A stretch of 64,000 bases of DNA from Psychrobacter fulvigenes (GCF_904846155.1 NZ_CAJGZP010000001.1:2666001-2730000); one strand, 5' to 3'. Shown: positions 39,619 to 48,954, counted from the stretch's first letter. Program-made: numbers and translations. Notes: generated from the letters alone by a model not told the origin.

Positions 39619-40488
39619 TTACTGCCGAATCAGTCGACTCGGCTGCGGCAACAAGCTTAAGTCACTAACGCGACAAGGGTTGATATCGATACCACCACGG
39701 CGCGTATACCAGGCACGCACCATAAGCGCACTTGGCTGATAATACTGGGATAGATCAGCAAATATCTGCTCTACACATTGCTCATGAAAGCCATTATGCT
39801 GACGAAAGCTTAATATATAACGCAGCATACTGGCATTATCAATGACTTGCGAGCTGCTGATAGAGACGCCTAGAGTGCCCCAATCAGGTTGATTGGTCAC
39901 CGGACAGTTACTGCGCAGTAAGTTACAATAAAAGCTATATGGCTGACCTGAATTACTATCAGCGCTATGGGTTGCTGCTATTGTAGAGCCTTTGAGCAGC
40001 GACGCATCAGGATGCGCACTTAACAATACTTTATCGCTACTATCCGCGAGTGCGTTGTCAATACAAACCCCGTCTGGCTGGGTAATCAGTAGTCTTGAAT
40101 TCTTATCTTCTAACGCAAATAATTCAACTTGTACTTGTGCTTGCAAGCACTTAGATAGGTCTTTAGCAATCAGCGTTTCTACTTCTTGCCAGCTTGCAAA
40201 CTCTGTAAAGTTAAGGCTATTTAAATACAGTTTTAGCGACTTCGACTCAATGATAGACGGTGAGCTGGCTGGAATACTTAAGCGTGCCATCGCTACTTGC
40301 GATATGCCTTGAGAGTTGAGCCATGACACCTCAAAAGCCTGCCACCAGTCTATGCCAACGGCCAACTTGTCATCCTGCCAGCCAATCGCCGCGCGTCCCA
40401 TACTGCGGGCAATAGGATATAGTGTTTCTGGACTATACTCTGTGGGATAGTCATTGGTTTGCTGACCTAAGATACCGTGAATACTCAT
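39619..40488 (-). CDS. queF: NADPH-dependent 7-cyano-7-deazaguanine reductase
   Basis: A 289-aa tunnelling-fold enzyme reducing preQ0 to preQ1 in queuosine biosynthesis (the long, duplicated YqcD-type QueF). The motif SIIESKSLKLYLNSLNFTEF is intact, the thioimide Cys is in LLRSNCPVTNQPDWG, and the C-terminal half shows SFRQHNGFHEQCVEQIFADL. I saw no preQ1 riboswitch in the short upstream gap. Confidence 0.96.
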   Translation of the reverse strand: MSIHGILGQQTNDYPTEYSPETLYPIARSMGRAAIGWQDDKLAVGIDWWQAFEVSWLNSQGISQVAMARLSIPASSPSIIESKSLKLYLNSLNFTEFASWQEVETLIAKDLSKCLQAQVQVELFALEDKNSRLLITQPDGVCIDNALADSSDKVLLSAHPDASLLKGSTIAATHSADSNSGQPYSFYCNLLRSNCPVTNQPDWGTLGVSISSSQVIDNASMLRYILSFRQHNGFHEQCVEQIFADLSQYYQPSALMVRAWYTRRGGIDINPCRVSDLSLLPQPSRLIRQ

Positions 40489-40538
40489 TGGCCCTTCCTA
40501 ATACTAAACAATTGAAACTGATCATGCTTAACATAAAT

Positions 40539-40570
40539 GAGCCAATCTGGCAGTTTAACCAGATCAGCTC
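40539..40570 (-). terminator. Hairpin downstream of the ABC exporter genes
   Basis: GAGC-CA-ATCTGG pairs with CCAGAT-CA-GCTC, a 10-bp interrupted stem, 20 bp past the permease stop. The following T-content is weak (ATTTATG), so termination efficiency is uncertain. Confidence 0.5.
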
Positions 40571-40590
40571 ATCTTCTTAAATAACGAGTA

Positions 40591-41400
40591 TTACAAACGA
40601 ATTCGTGACCCATCATCGAGCAATCGATAAGCAATGATATAAAACACCACACAAAAGGCAAAGATAGCCGCCATTGAATAAAACACATTGACATCAGAGT
40701 AGCCTAAAATGCCATAACGGAACGAATTCACCATATAGACAATGGGGTTCAGTAGCGATACGTTTTGCCAAAATGTTGACAAGTCTTCCATCGAGTAAAA
40801 CACACCACCGAGGAAGGTCAAAGGCGTTAACACAAAACTTGGAATGATTGAGATGTCATCGAATGAGCGCGCAAAAACCGCATTGATAAAGCCGCCAAGC
40901 GAAAACAGAATCGACGTGCCCAGTACCGTAAAAACTGTCACAAACAAATGCTCAATACCAAGATCGGTAAAAAACAGCGCTACTATCGAAACGATTAGTG
41001 CAATGACCAGACCACGAAAGATACCGCCACTGACATAACCCGCTAATATGGCATGTTTGGAGACAGGGGATACCAGCAGCTCCTCAATACTAGAGGTAAA
41101 CTTGGCACTAAAGAAGCTCGATACCACGTTAGAGTAACTGTTGGTAATCACCGCCATCATGATGAGACCAGGCACGATAAACTGCATATAAGGCACTCCG
41201 CCCATCTCGCCCACTCTATCACCTATCATTCGGCCAAAGATGACAAAATAGAGCGTCATCGTAATAACTGGCGGCAATAATGTCTGCGGCCAAATTCGCA
41301 GAATACGGCGAATCTCTTTCAGCAAAATCGTTTGAAAAGCAATCCATCTTTTAGACCATGACATGGTTTCGTTTGGGTCTGCTTGTATTTTCTGACTCAT
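40591..41400 (-). CDS. ABC-2 type transporter permease (YadH-like)
   Basis: A 269-aa inner-membrane permease with six hydrophobic helices, from FQTILLKEIRRILRIWPQTL at the N-terminus to a C-terminal FRYGILGYSDVNVFYSMAAI. The ABC-2 signature region ISIIPSFVLTPLTFLGGVFY is present. It overlaps the ATPase gene by 4 nt (ATGA). The closest known layout is E. coli yadG-yadH; the substrate is unknown. Confidence 0.9.
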   Translation of the reverse strand: MSQKIQADPNETMSWSKRWIAFQTILLKEIRRILRIWPQTLLPPVITMTLYFVIFGRMIGDRVGEMGGVPYMQFIVPGLIMMAVITNSYSNVVSSFFSAKFTSSIEELLVSPVSKHAILAGYVSGGIFRGLVIALIVSIVALFFTDLGIEHLFVTVFTVLGTSILFSLGGFINAVFARSFDDISIIPSFVLTPLTFLGGVFYSMEDLSTFWQNVSLLNPIVYMVNSFRYGILGYSDVNVFYSMAAIFAFCVVFYIIAYRLLDDGSRIRL

Positions 41401-42359
41401 AACCCTGACTCCTTCATACTGTCTTCATTTTGAATATTTTGGTCTACCAGACGCATAAACAGCTCTTCTAAACGATTGGACTTATTGCGCATACTAGCAA
41501 TCGCGATACCTTGATCTGATAACTGTGTGAAAACAGTGTTCAGTGACTCACCTTCTGTTAGTGTCACCTCCAGCGTCATATCATCTGGCTGTGCAACCTC
41601 TGTCACTCCGACTAGCTGTACTGAACGCTCAAGTGGCTTACTGACATCAAGCACAAAAGTCTCGACAGACAACTGTGCAAGCAAGTCTTTCATTTCAGTA
41701 TTAATACGTATCTCACCATGATCTAAAATAGCAATGCGCTTACAAAGCTGCTCCGCCTCTTCTAAATAGTGCGTCGTCAGAATGATCGTGGTATTTTCTT
41801 CAATATTAATTTGCTGCATGAAATCCCACATAGAACGGCGCAGCTCAATGTCGACGCCAGCGGTCGGCTCATCTAGAATCAATAGCTTCGGCTTATGAAT
41901 CAGTGCACGCGCAATCATCAAACGCCGCTTCATACCACCTGACAACTCTCGCGACATGTTATTACGCTTATCCCACAGCCCCAACGCTTTTAATAAGCGC
42001 TCAGCACGCGGTTTAGACTCTTTCGCAGAAATCCCAAAATAGCCTGCTTGAGTAATCAAGATATCCTCAACTTTTTCAAACTGGTTAAAGTTGAACTCTT
42101 GTGGCACAACGCCAAGATACTGCTTAGCAATCGAAGGATTATCTAATAGGTCAGTACCAAATATATGCACACTACCAGTCGTCGGCTTAAATAGTGAGCT
42201 AATAATACCAATCATTGTCGATTTACCAGCACCATTTGGCCCCAACAAGGCAAAAAACCCACCTTGAGGGACGATTAAGTCAACTCCCTTGAGTGCGGTA
42301 AAACCATTGTCATAAGTTTTGGATAAGTTTTTGACAACCAGCGCTGGTACCTCTGACAT
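41397..42359 (-). CDS. ABC transporter ATP-binding protein (YadG-like)
   Basis: A 320-aa ATPase. Walker A LLGPNGAGKSTMIGI (about 37-51), Q-loop GVVPQEFNFN, signature LSGGMKRRLMIARAL and Walker B LLILDEPTAGVD, then switch H in LTTHYLEEAEQL, are all intact. The roughly 85-residue C-terminal extension is typical of exporters of the CcmA/YadG class. It partners the overlapping permease. Confidence 0.93.
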   Translation of the reverse strand: MSEVPALVVKNLSKTYDNGFTALKGVDLIVPQGGFFALLGPNGAGKSTMIGIISSLFKPTTGSVHIFGTDLLDNPSIAKQYLGVVPQEFNFNQFEKVEDILITQAGYFGISAKESKPRAERLLKALGLWDKRNNMSRELSGGMKRRLMIARALIHKPKLLILDEPTAGVDIELRRSMWDFMQQINIEENTTIILTTHYLEEAEQLCKRIAILDHGEIRINTEMKDLLAQLSVETFVLDVSKPLERSVQLVGVTEVAQPDDMTLEVTLTEGESLNTVFTQLSDQGIAIASMRNKSNRLEELFMRLVDQNIQNEDSMKESGL

Positions 42360-42506
42360 GAAGACCTCTTTATTTGTTGTAGATTTATGTGAACAGCAAT
42401 GTTTAGAATAAATACAAAAGATGATGTAATTTCATAAAATGAGGCTGCTAATGATGAATTTCAACTGCATCCTATTAGAAGTATCATATTGATAATACTC
42501 ATCATC

Positions 42507-42542
42507 AAAAAAAACGCCTACCTCAATAAATGAAATAGGCGT
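42507..42542 (-). terminator. Terminator after the cytochrome c gene
   Basis: ACGCCTA (42514-42520) pairs with TAGGCGT (42536-42542); on the minus strand eight T follow. A second structure, CTAACTGA (42571-42578) with TCAGTTAG (42625-42632), enclosing an AGTGAGAAA stem, overlaps the stop codon of the gene and may protect the mRNA end. Confidence 0.75.
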
Positions 42543-42628
42543 CTTATCATGCTACATAATAAACGATAGGCTAACTGATGGCGCTATAAAGTGAGAAACT
42601 CAAATATAGATTTCTCTCACTATGTCAG

Positions 42629-43285
42629 TTAGCTTGCTTCGCTGATCATATAATCCACAGCGTTTTGGACTTCTTCGTCAGGGATGTCAGCACCACCCTT
42701 CGCAGGCATCGCATTGAAACCATTGATTGAGTGATCATAAAGAGTATCAGTACCCTTAGCGATACGAGGTCCCCATGCACCAGCATCTCCGAATACTGGA
42801 GCGCCAAGTAGGCCGGCACCGTGGCAAGTCTGACAGACAGCATTGTAGACAGTAGCGCCATCGCGTGGACCACCATCAGCTGAGACACTCGCAGCGCGTG
42901 TGGCTACGTCACAAGTCTCGCCTTCAATACATACACGGCCAACAGGCTGAATACGGGCGATTAGATTTGGATATAATGCGATTAGCTTCTGTACTTGCGG
43001 GGTATCTTGTGGCACAGGCACTTCTTCAGTAGCAGCGGCTTGCACAGTCTCAGTTTCTTCTGCATCAGCAGACGCTTCTTCAGTGGCATCAGCATCATCT
43101 GTGGTCTCAGCAGCAACTTCTGTCTCGTCAGCGAGCGCTTCAGCAGGTGCGTCTTCAACGACTTCTTGCGCCTCAACGACTTCAGTGGTGGCTACAGGTG
43201 TGTCTGCGGCATCTTCAGCTTGGCTCACCGCGATACTAGCGATTCCTAGAATGGCAGCTGCCGTTAACATAACTACTTTTCTCAT
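42629..43285 (-). CDS. Cytochrome c5-family periplasmic protein
   Basis: A 218-aa exported monohaem cytochrome. A signal peptide (VVMLTAAAILGIASIAVSQA) is followed by a long Ala/Glu/Thr/Val/Asp disordered acidic region (about 23-95) and a C-terminal cytochrome c5-like domain. Haem attachment is VYNAVCQTCHGAGLLGAPVF and the axial Met is in FNAMPAKGGADIPDEEV. The acidic linker is long for the family and may let the haem domain roam in the periplasm. Confidence 0.9.
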   Translation of the reverse strand: MRKVVMLTAAAILGIASIAVSQAEDAADTPVATTEVVEAQEVVEDAPAEALADETEVAAETTDDADATEEASADAEETETVQAAATEEVPVPQDTPQVQKLIALYPNLIARIQPVGRVCIEGETCDVATRAASVSADGGPRDGATVYNAVCQTCHGAGLLGAPVFGDAGAWGPRIAKGTDTLYDHSINGFNAMPAKGGADIPDEEVQNAVDYMISEAS

Positions 43286-43657
43286 TCGTCACGTTCTCTT
43301 ATTACATATACAAATGGCTGACACAAATTAGCCATGCCGTCTATCCTCCTTTGAAAACCTATGGTTATCAATAGTAAACGTCACTTAACTTGTGAGCACA
43401 TCTGTAATCGGTGATTATAAATGTATATTCTCCCTGACATTATAAGGGAAAAGACAGGTAGATTGCCATGCCTGTTTGCTGACTATCTTGTTTTTTCTTA
43501 AAAAATACGATGAGTTCGCTTTGAACATTGGCTTTTTGATGTTTATTTGTTAGACTAAGCGGTCTCAATTTTGACACGTTGAACTGCTGCTGACACTTGC
43601 TTCAATATAGCTCCTGCCTAAAGGTGTTTACCAAAAATAGCAGCTAACTCAATTTAT
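43286..43657. other. Gap between the cytochrome c gene and tRNA-Arg
   Basis: A 372-bp stretch with no gene. It must carry the divergent promoters. TTGAAC near 43578 with a weak CAATAT-type -10 is the best candidate for the tRNA, but the match is poor. Confidence 0.4.
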
Positions 43658-43734
43658 GCGCTCGTAGCTCAGTTGGATAGAGTATCGGTTTCCGAAACCG
43701 AGGGTCGTGGGTTCGATCCCCGCCGAGCGCACCA
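43658..43734 (+). tRNA. tRNA-Arg (anticodon CCG)
   Basis: A 77-nt cloverleaf. The acceptor GCGCTCG pairs with CGAGCGC; the anticodon arm is TCGGT-TTCCGAA-ACCGA giving CCG; the T-arm is CGTGG-GTTCGAT-CCCCG with one mismatched pair. CCA is encoded at 43732-43734. Confidence 0.96.
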
Positions 43735-44319
43735 ATCATTGTACTTCTCTGCTTATGTATCTCTCTGTTTAATAGTCTACTTTCTGTCTAAATCTTTCCC
43801 GCGCCAACCTTCCTGCTCTCATACCTTTTATTCAAGTGCTATAATTTGTCTCTTTAGCGCTCTTTTTTCGTCTCTCTGCTTTTTCTATACTGCCAAATAT
43901 TGTCCTACTGCCAAATATCGTCTTTTTGATACTGTCAATTATCTTTTTTCATCTTCGTGGATGTTCAGTTTCTGACTATCTCACCTATTGTCGTGCTTAA
44001 GTAACAGAACCATCGTCAATTATTTTATGAAAACAGTTGCTTAACAATACAGAAGGAAATACTATACGCTGTAGTAACCTTTAGTCTGATATAAAGACCG
44101 TTTATCTAAAAACCTGCGATAATACTTGCATTATTTATCCCTTTATTTATGTATTACCCCTTTTATCTATGATGTTGGCATAGTAATTGCTACTACTTAA
44201 GTAAATAAAGACACAAAGCGGCAACAAATTTATTTTAGCCATGTCATGTACTTATAGGGAACTTAAGTCTGACAGTCTGTAAAACTTTTACTATACATCA
44301 TATATAACAGGGGAAAACC
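43735..44319. other. Intergenic region before the membrane miniprotein pair
   Basis: 585 bp. It includes three imperfect copies of a TACTGCCAAATATTGTC-like unit (43890-43945) and ends with the sigma-54-type promoter. No gene larger than the miniproteins is supported. Confidence 0.45.
44175..44192 (+). promoter_or_regulatory. Sigma-54 (RpoN)-type promoter
   Basis: TTGGCATAGTAATTGCTA has the invariant GG (44177-44178) and GC (44189-44190) separated by exactly 10 nt, and matches TGGCAC-N5-TTGCW with one mismatch. Transcription would start near 44202, about 118 nt before the first miniprotein. The enhancer-binding regulator is not in the window. Confidence 0.6.
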
Positions 44320-44406
44320 ATGAACGTCTTCTATATCACCGCATTGACAATTGCATTCACTTTTTGGGCTTTCATGACCGTTTGGCTGTTCAAGGTAAAA
44401 AGATAA
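44320..44406 (+). CDS. 28-aa single-helix membrane miniprotein
   Basis: The protein begins MNVFYITALTIAFTFWAFMT and ends VWLFKVKR: one transmembrane helix with a basic C-terminal end, predicted to sit inside. AGGGG lies 7-8 nt before the ATG. It is a paralogue of the second miniprotein 230 bp downstream: both share FY at residues 4-5, an AL-(A/V)A-rich middle, FW and a basic end. I do not recognise a named family. Small subunits of respiratory or transport complexes look like this, but no partner is adjacent. Confidence 0.65.
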   Translation: MNVFYITALTIAFTFWAFMTVWLFKVKR

Positions 44407-44635
44407 ACCATTTTGAGCACTTTTAATAACACAAAGCGTCTAAGCTTCGTTAAATTAAACTCGTTAATTTTTGCGCTTAATACTCATTCGCAGTTTATGA
44501 AAAATTATTTAAAAAGTTCTTTTTAAAAGATAATTTCATAATAGCTCATATGCTGCCAATGAGGCCAAAGCCATACGTTTATTAACCTTCCCAGTCCTAA
44601 ACAGTCATGTGACAAGTCCAAGATCAGGAGAGGTA

Positions 44636-44719
44636 ATGAGTATCTTTTATATGGCTGCATTGGCAGTTGCATCTATGTTTTGGACTGTCGTCATTATTTG
44701 GCTCATAATAAGACGCTAA
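44636..44719 (+). CDS. 27-aa single-helix membrane miniprotein (paralogue)
   Basis: The protein begins MSIFYMAALAVASMFWTVVI and ends IWLIIRR. AGGAG stands 8 nt before the ATG. Length, FY motif, FW position and basic C-terminus match the upstream miniprotein, so the two arose by duplication. Either both are read from the sigma-54-type promoter or this one has its own in the 229-bp spacer, which contains an AT-rich inverted repeat near 44499-44532. Confidence 0.6.
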   Translation: MSIFYMAALAVASMFWTVVIIWLIIRR

Positions 44720-44809
44720 AAGACCTTAAGCTAAGATACTTCTCAACATCATAGAATAGCCCTCGGCCCACTCTACGCTTTACTCAAACCCTTTCTGATA
44801 TTACTCCCT

Positions 44810-45178
44810 TTATTCCGCAAATTGCAGGCTTGCGGCCAGCTGCGCACGATTGGGTACCCGATGATAGTTGATAATAGGCACTTCCCCCAAACGTCGCTGC
44901 CCTACTGCAACACTTTTATCAATGGTAATCATCGCAATCTTCTTATCCAGTTTTGCAATGAGTAAATGATTTGCCCTACGAGTGACACTGTAACTAGGGA
45001 AGTGCCGCTTGAGTAGGGCTGCTGTCTTTTGCAAAGCATCATTAGGTAGCGATTTTGCACTTGTTGATTTGTAATTATTATGTGCGCTACTTTCTTTTTT
45101 GCCGCGAAGATGTGCCACAATCCACAGTATCGCGACTACTGCCAACAATATGACAAGCCACCAAATTCCGTCTATCAT
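44810..45178 (-). CDS. Hypothetical membrane-anchored 122-aa protein
   Basis: I do not recognise it. One N-terminal helix (IWWLVILLAVVAILWIVAHL) is followed by a Ser/Lys linker and a small basic domain (LLKRHFPSYSVTRRANHLLI, then KLDKKIAMITIDKSVAVGQR). The domain reads like a short alpha/beta fold with a beta pair. It is divergent from the sirtuin gene, 35 bp apart. Confidence 0.7.
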   Translation of the reverse strand: MIDGIWWLVILLAVVAILWIVAHLRGKKESSAHNNYKSTSAKSLPNDALQKTAALLKRHFPSYSVTRRANHLLIAKLDKKIAMITIDKSVAVGQRRLGEVPIINYHRVPNRAQLAASLQFAE

Positions 45179-45213
45179 AGGAAGAGATTTCCATTATTAG
45201 CAAGGGTTATGTC

Positions 45214-46038
45214 ATGTTAGCAGAATTGTCACCAAAGTTAATAGCCGAAGTGCAGCTTGCGGCTGAATTACTGGCTACTCAATCACGTATTTGTATCTTG
45301 ACTGGTGCCGGTATATCAGCTGAAAGCGGTATTCCTACTTTTCGCGACAAACAGACTGGTCTCTGGCAGCAGTATCGCGCTGAAGATTTGGCCACACCGA
45401 CTGCCTTCGAGCGTGACCCAAAGCTGGTCTGGTCATGGTATCAGTGGCGTAGACAGCTAGTGCATGAGAAAAAACCCAACCCAGCCCACCTCGCTCTAGC
45501 CGAGTGGCAACAAGCCGCGGATAAAAACAAGCAGAACGTCACTTTAGTCACGCAAAACGTCGATGACTTACATGAACAGGCTGGTAGTCGCGTTACGCAC
45601 CTGCATGGTCACCTGTGGCGCAACCGCTGTCATGACTGTGGTACGGCTTTCGAGAATGAAACAAAAGCTGCAGACAGTAGCAAAGCCGCTCTCAACTTCG
45701 ATGATGAATTAATAAACTGTCAGCACTGTAGTGGTTATATCAGACCTGATATTGTTTGGTTTGGTGAGTCTTTGCCCGAGCAAGCATGGCAGACAGCAGA
45801 AGATGCCGCCGCCAACTGTGAGGTGTTTATCAGTATAGGCACATCAAGCTTGGTCTATCCTGCTGCAGGTCTAGCACATTTGGCAAAACAAAATGGTGCA
45901 AAACTTATCGAGATAAACCCTGATCCAACACCTAACACCATCGTTGATATTACATTAGCTGCAAACGCTGGAGTGGTCATGCCATTATTAATGCAGCAAA
46001 TCACTGCGCTATCGTCTCAAGCGCAAGATCAACTTTAG
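45214..46038 (+). CDS. cobB: NAD-dependent protein deacylase (sirtuin, CobB-like)
   Basis: A 274-aa Sir2-family enzyme. NAD-binding GAGISAESGIPTFRD, TQNVDDLHEQAG, the catalytic His in VTHLHGHLWRNRC, four zinc cysteines (CHDC and CQHC) and GTSSLVYPAAGLAHLAK are present. The WSWYQWRRQ helix holds the Tyr and Arg typical of class III sirtuins that also remove succinyl groups. Its 3' end overlaps the convergent deaminase gene by 38 bp. Confidence 0.94.
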   Translation: MLAELSPKLIAEVQLAAELLATQSRICILTGAGISAESGIPTFRDKQTGLWQQYRAEDLATPTAFERDPKLVWSWYQWRRQLVHEKKPNPAHLALAEWQQAADKNKQNVTLVTQNVDDLHEQAGSRVTHLHGHLWRNRCHDCGTAFENETKAADSSKAALNFDDELINCQHCSGYIRPDIVWFGESLPEQAWQTAEDAAANCEVFISIGTSSLVYPAAGLAHLAKQNGAKLIEINPDPTPNTIVDITLAANAGVVMPLLMQQITALSSQAQDQL

Positions 46039-47014
46039 CTAGGTACGCTTCTTTTAGGTCATCGTCTATAAATGATGATCTAAAAGAGTTTTTAACCAAA
46101 GTGATGATGTCGTCTTCCGATAAGGGTAGGTTTTCATATAAATTAATAAAGTTCTGATTGATATAGCCTTTGAAATAAGCAGGGTCATCTGAATGAACAC
46201 TGATATTTAAGCCGAAGTCCAAAAGCTCTTTTATATTATGCTCACTATAGGTATCAAAAACCTTAAGCTCAATATTTGAGTTGGGGCAGACGGTGAGTGG
46301 TATTTGCTCTTCTTTTAGTCTTTGCATAAGCGCTGCGCTATGGATAGATTGCACTCCATGATCTATTCTATTGATATCCAATAAATCTAGCGCTTCATAA
46401 ATATACGAAAAGTCCGCCTCTTCACCTGCATGAGCCACCAATTTAAAGCCTTCATCTTTTGCTTTTTTGAATACTTCTGTGAATTTGGATGGCGGGTTGC
46501 CCAGCTCTGAAGAATCAAGGCCGACGCCCATGATATCTTCCTTAAATGCCAAAGCTTGTTCTAACGTCTCAAAAGCATCCTGTTGTGATAAATGTCTCAA
46601 AAAGCACATGATGATACAAGAGGTGATGCCGTATTGCTCTTTGGCATCAACCAAAGCCTCTTTTATTCCTGTTATCACTGTTTCAAAAGCAATACCTCTT
46701 GCAGTATGCGTCTGTGGATCAAAGAATATTTCCGTATGAATGACGTTGTCTTCCACGCACTTCAGAACGTACTCCCACGTCAAATCATAAAAGTCATCTT
46801 TGGTGATGAGCACATTGGCACCAGCATAATAGATGTCTAAAAAGGTCTGTAGATTGGTAAAGTTATAGGCGTTACGTACGTCTTCGATGTCTTTGTAGGG
46901 AATCTCTATATTGTTTTTCTTAGCCAACCTGAACATAAGCTCAGGTTCTAATGAGCCTTCGATATGTAAGTGCAGCTCAGCTTTTGGTAGTTTTTTTATC
47001 AAATCAATCATCAT
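46001..47014 (-). CDS. Adenosine/adenine deaminase family protein
   Basis: A 337-aa zinc amidohydrolase. Zinc ligands lie in AELHLHIEGSLEPEL, LVAHAGEEAD and ISVHSDDPAYF, with the catalytic Glu in HAGEE and the DHGVQS motif. GVGLDSSELGNPP (rather than the adenosine deaminase GxDLAGxE) is the signature of the adenine deaminase (Aah1-like) subgroup, so adenine to hypoxanthine is the likelier reaction. It is more AT-rich than its neighbours. Confidence 0.88.
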   Translation of the reverse strand: MMIDLIKKLPKAELHLHIEGSLEPELMFRLAKKNNIEIPYKDIEDVRNAYNFTNLQTFLDIYYAGANVLITKDDFYDLTWEYVLKCVEDNVIHTEIFFDPQTHTARGIAFETVITGIKEALVDAKEQYGITSCIIMCFLRHLSQQDAFETLEQALAFKEDIMGVGLDSSELGNPPSKFTEVFKKAKDEGFKLVAHAGEEADFSYIYEALDLLDINRIDHGVQSIHSAALMQRLKEEQIPLTVCPNSNIELKVFDTYSEHNIKELLDFGLNISVHSDDPAYFKGYINQNFINLYENLPLSEDDIITLVKNSFRSSFIDDDLKEAYLAKVDLALETIAQ

Positions 47015-47040
47015 ATTCCCGTTAATATATGTGTCATCTA

Positions 47041-47076
47041 AAACAGCTTCTAAAAATCGTTTTAGAAGCTGTTTTA
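47041..47076. terminator. Perfect 16-bp hairpin between the TPM and deaminase genes
   Basis: AAAACAGCTTCTAAAA (47041-47056) pairs with TTTTAGAAGCTGTTTT (47061-47076). It lies 30 bp past the TPM gene stop and works in either orientation as a terminator. Confidence 0.8.
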
Positions 47077-47105
47077 AAGGTTACTTTAAAAGCTAAAGTA
47101 AAGAA

Positions 47106-47636
47106 CTACTTTAAAAATACCACCGTATCCGACAGCTCATTGCCTGCTGGATCATGCTCTAGGTGATAATACTGACGTAGCAACTGCCCTACTTCATCGA
47201 GCAATTCACTTAAGCTTTCTTCCATTTTTTGATTGGCGATACCTGCCACTACTTTTTCGCACATCGCTTGCCAGACAGTGGGACTCACATGAGCGCTGAT
47301 GCCACGATCGGCGACAATCTCTAACTTATGCTCACAGATGTTGACGTAGACTAAGACGCCAGTATTTTCTTCGGTATCCCATACGCGGTACTCGCTAAAC
47401 AAGTCAACGGCGCGCTCACGGCAGTCGATGTGATAAGCAGCTTGAATGGGCAGCTGGTTTTCTATAATCAAAAATACCTCGCCGCGATGGCCGCGCTCTG
47501 CCTCTGTTACTTTTGCCGTGAGGCGTGCCTTAGCCTCTGATGTTAGCCATTTGCTGTGCAGCATAGGAACAAACAAGACTTGACGCCACCAACGAGCAAG
47601 GCTTGCCTGTGATGTGGGTGCGTTGTTTTGTGCCAT
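47106..47636 (-). CDS. TPM-domain protein (cytosolic type)
   Basis: A 176-aa TPM (YgcG/TLP18.3) domain protein without a signal peptide or clear C-terminal helix. Core motifs are VTEAERGHRGEVFLIIENQL, RVWDTEENTGVLVYVNICEH and KLEIVADRGISAHVSPTVWQ. It is the third TPM gene of a cluster with lemA. Confidence 0.83.
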   Translation of the reverse strand: MAQNNAPTSQASLARWWRQVLFVPMLHSKWLTSEAKARLTAKVTEAERGHRGEVFLIIENQLPIQAAYHIDCRERAVDLFSEYRVWDTEENTGVLVYVNICEHKLEIVADRGISAHVSPTVWQAMCEKVVAGIANQKMEESLSELLDEVGQLLRQYYHLEHDPAGNELSDTVVFLK

Positions 47637-47778
47637 GATATTATATCCTCAAGTGCGCTATTGCTGACTGTCATCTGATAGGTATTGAACCATTTTTATT
47701 GGTTATATTTTTAGTGCTGAGCACTCTTTAGTTCTGAGCCATCAACCATCATTGATTTGGCTGTCATCAGTGGATAGG

Positions 47779-48954
47779 TTACCACGAACCGCCTGCACCA
47801 CCACCACCAAAACCGCCACCGCCGCCGCCAAAGCCGCCACTACCAAAACCGCCACCACTACTACCCCCGCCCATACCCGGCAGGAATACCATTCCACCTC
47901 CACCGCCGCGTCCACCACGACCGCCGCCACCTGAGCCGCGAGAGATCAAGAACATCCAGATAAATATGGCCATAATGAGGGTCATAAAGAAGCCACCCCC
48001 CAAGGCTAAGGAACCTGCAAAAAACCCACCTGCCGTTATGATAGAGCCAAAGACCCGTCCAAAGATATTGGTGATAAAGCTACCAAATATCATCGCCATA
48101 ATAAACAAGAAAACAGGGGTTGGCAGCTCATCAGACCCTTGTTGAGCACTACGTTCGGCTGCTAAGGCGTCGGACTGAGCTAACACCTCAGGGTCTGCTA
48201 GCAAACGCTCCTCAATGCGGTTAATCCCTCGTATTAAGCCACCCGCATAATCGTCCTGCTTAAAGTTAGGGGTGATATCTTCATCAATAATACGATTAAC
48301 CGCAGCGTCAGGTAGCACGCCCTCTAACCCATATCCCGTTAGTATGTACATATCACGATCTTCTTTAGCAACTAATATCAGCAAGCCATCATCGGTATCT
48401 TTATTACCAAGTCCTTCTTTTTCAGCTATCTGTAAAGCATAGTCAAATATAGGAACACGATTAGTGCTGTCTACAATAACCAGCGCTATATTTGCTAAAC
48501 CTTGATAATATATATTTTGTAATTGTGCTTCTAGACGCTGCTTCTCTTGCGGATTTAAAGCGCCAGCTTGATCGTCTACTAACGTAACATTAGATCTAAT
48601 AGGTACTGTATTTATATTAGGCGCTTGAGTAGCAGCGCTACTATTCACAGCACTATTATTAATAGAATCAGCATTTGCCGCATTAGGATTAAGCGCCTCA
48701 TTCCCTAATATCGCCTCATTAATAGCTTCGTTACCGAGTACCGCGTCATTGATGGCTTCATTAGACTCACCCGCTTTAGCGATAGCGACTAATTCTTCAA
48801 CGCTACGGTTTTGCATGCTCGATGCGCTACTGTCAGTCGCGACAGCAATATCATCCGCAGCGGTATTGTTATGATTTTCTGCAAAACTTATTGGCGCATA
48901 TAAGGTACCCCACGCTAAGAGTATTGCAGTTAGGCATGGTTTAAAGTTTTGCAT
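47779..48954 (-). CDS. TPM-domain membrane protein with glycine-rich tail (YgcG-like)
   Basis: A 391-aa protein: signal peptide (CLTAILLAWGTLYAPISFA), a low-complexity linker with repeated NEAI(N/L)-type units (about 55-100), a TPM domain (NVTLVDDQAGALNPQEKQRL to TPNFKQDDYAGGLIRGINRI), two C-terminal helices and a Gly/Ser-rich end. This LemA-partner architecture is common. ATG 48954 is used; an ATG five codons earlier exists. Confidence 0.85.
   Translation of the reverse strand: MQNFKPCLTAILLAWGTLYAPISFAENHNNTAADDIAVATDSSASSMQNRSVEELVAIAKAGESNEAINDAVLGNEAINEAILGNEALNPNAANADSINNSAVNSSAATQAPNINTVPIRSNVTLVDDQAGALNPQEKQRLEAQLQNIYYQGLANIALVIVDSTNRVPIFDYALQIAEKEGLGNKDTDDGLLILVAKEDRDMYILTGYGLEGVLPDAAVNRIIDEDITPNFKQDDYAGGLIRGINRIEERLLADPEVLAQSDALAAERSAQQGSDELPTPVFLFIMAMIFGSFITNIFGRVFGSIITAGGFFAGSLALGGGFFMTLIMAIFIWMFLISRGSGGGGRGGRGGGGGMVFLPGMGGGSSGGGFGSGGFGGGGGGFGGGGAGGSW

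Noticed and set aside
43890..43945. Three TACTGCCAAATATTGTC-like units as a CRISPR fragment
   Set aside because: Units are imperfect, adjacent and only about 17-20 bp apart with no spacers and no cas genes; simple local repeats.
47752..47934. Plus-strand Thr/Ala-rich frame
   Set aside because: It is the antisense shadow of the Gly-rich tail of the TPM-domain gene.
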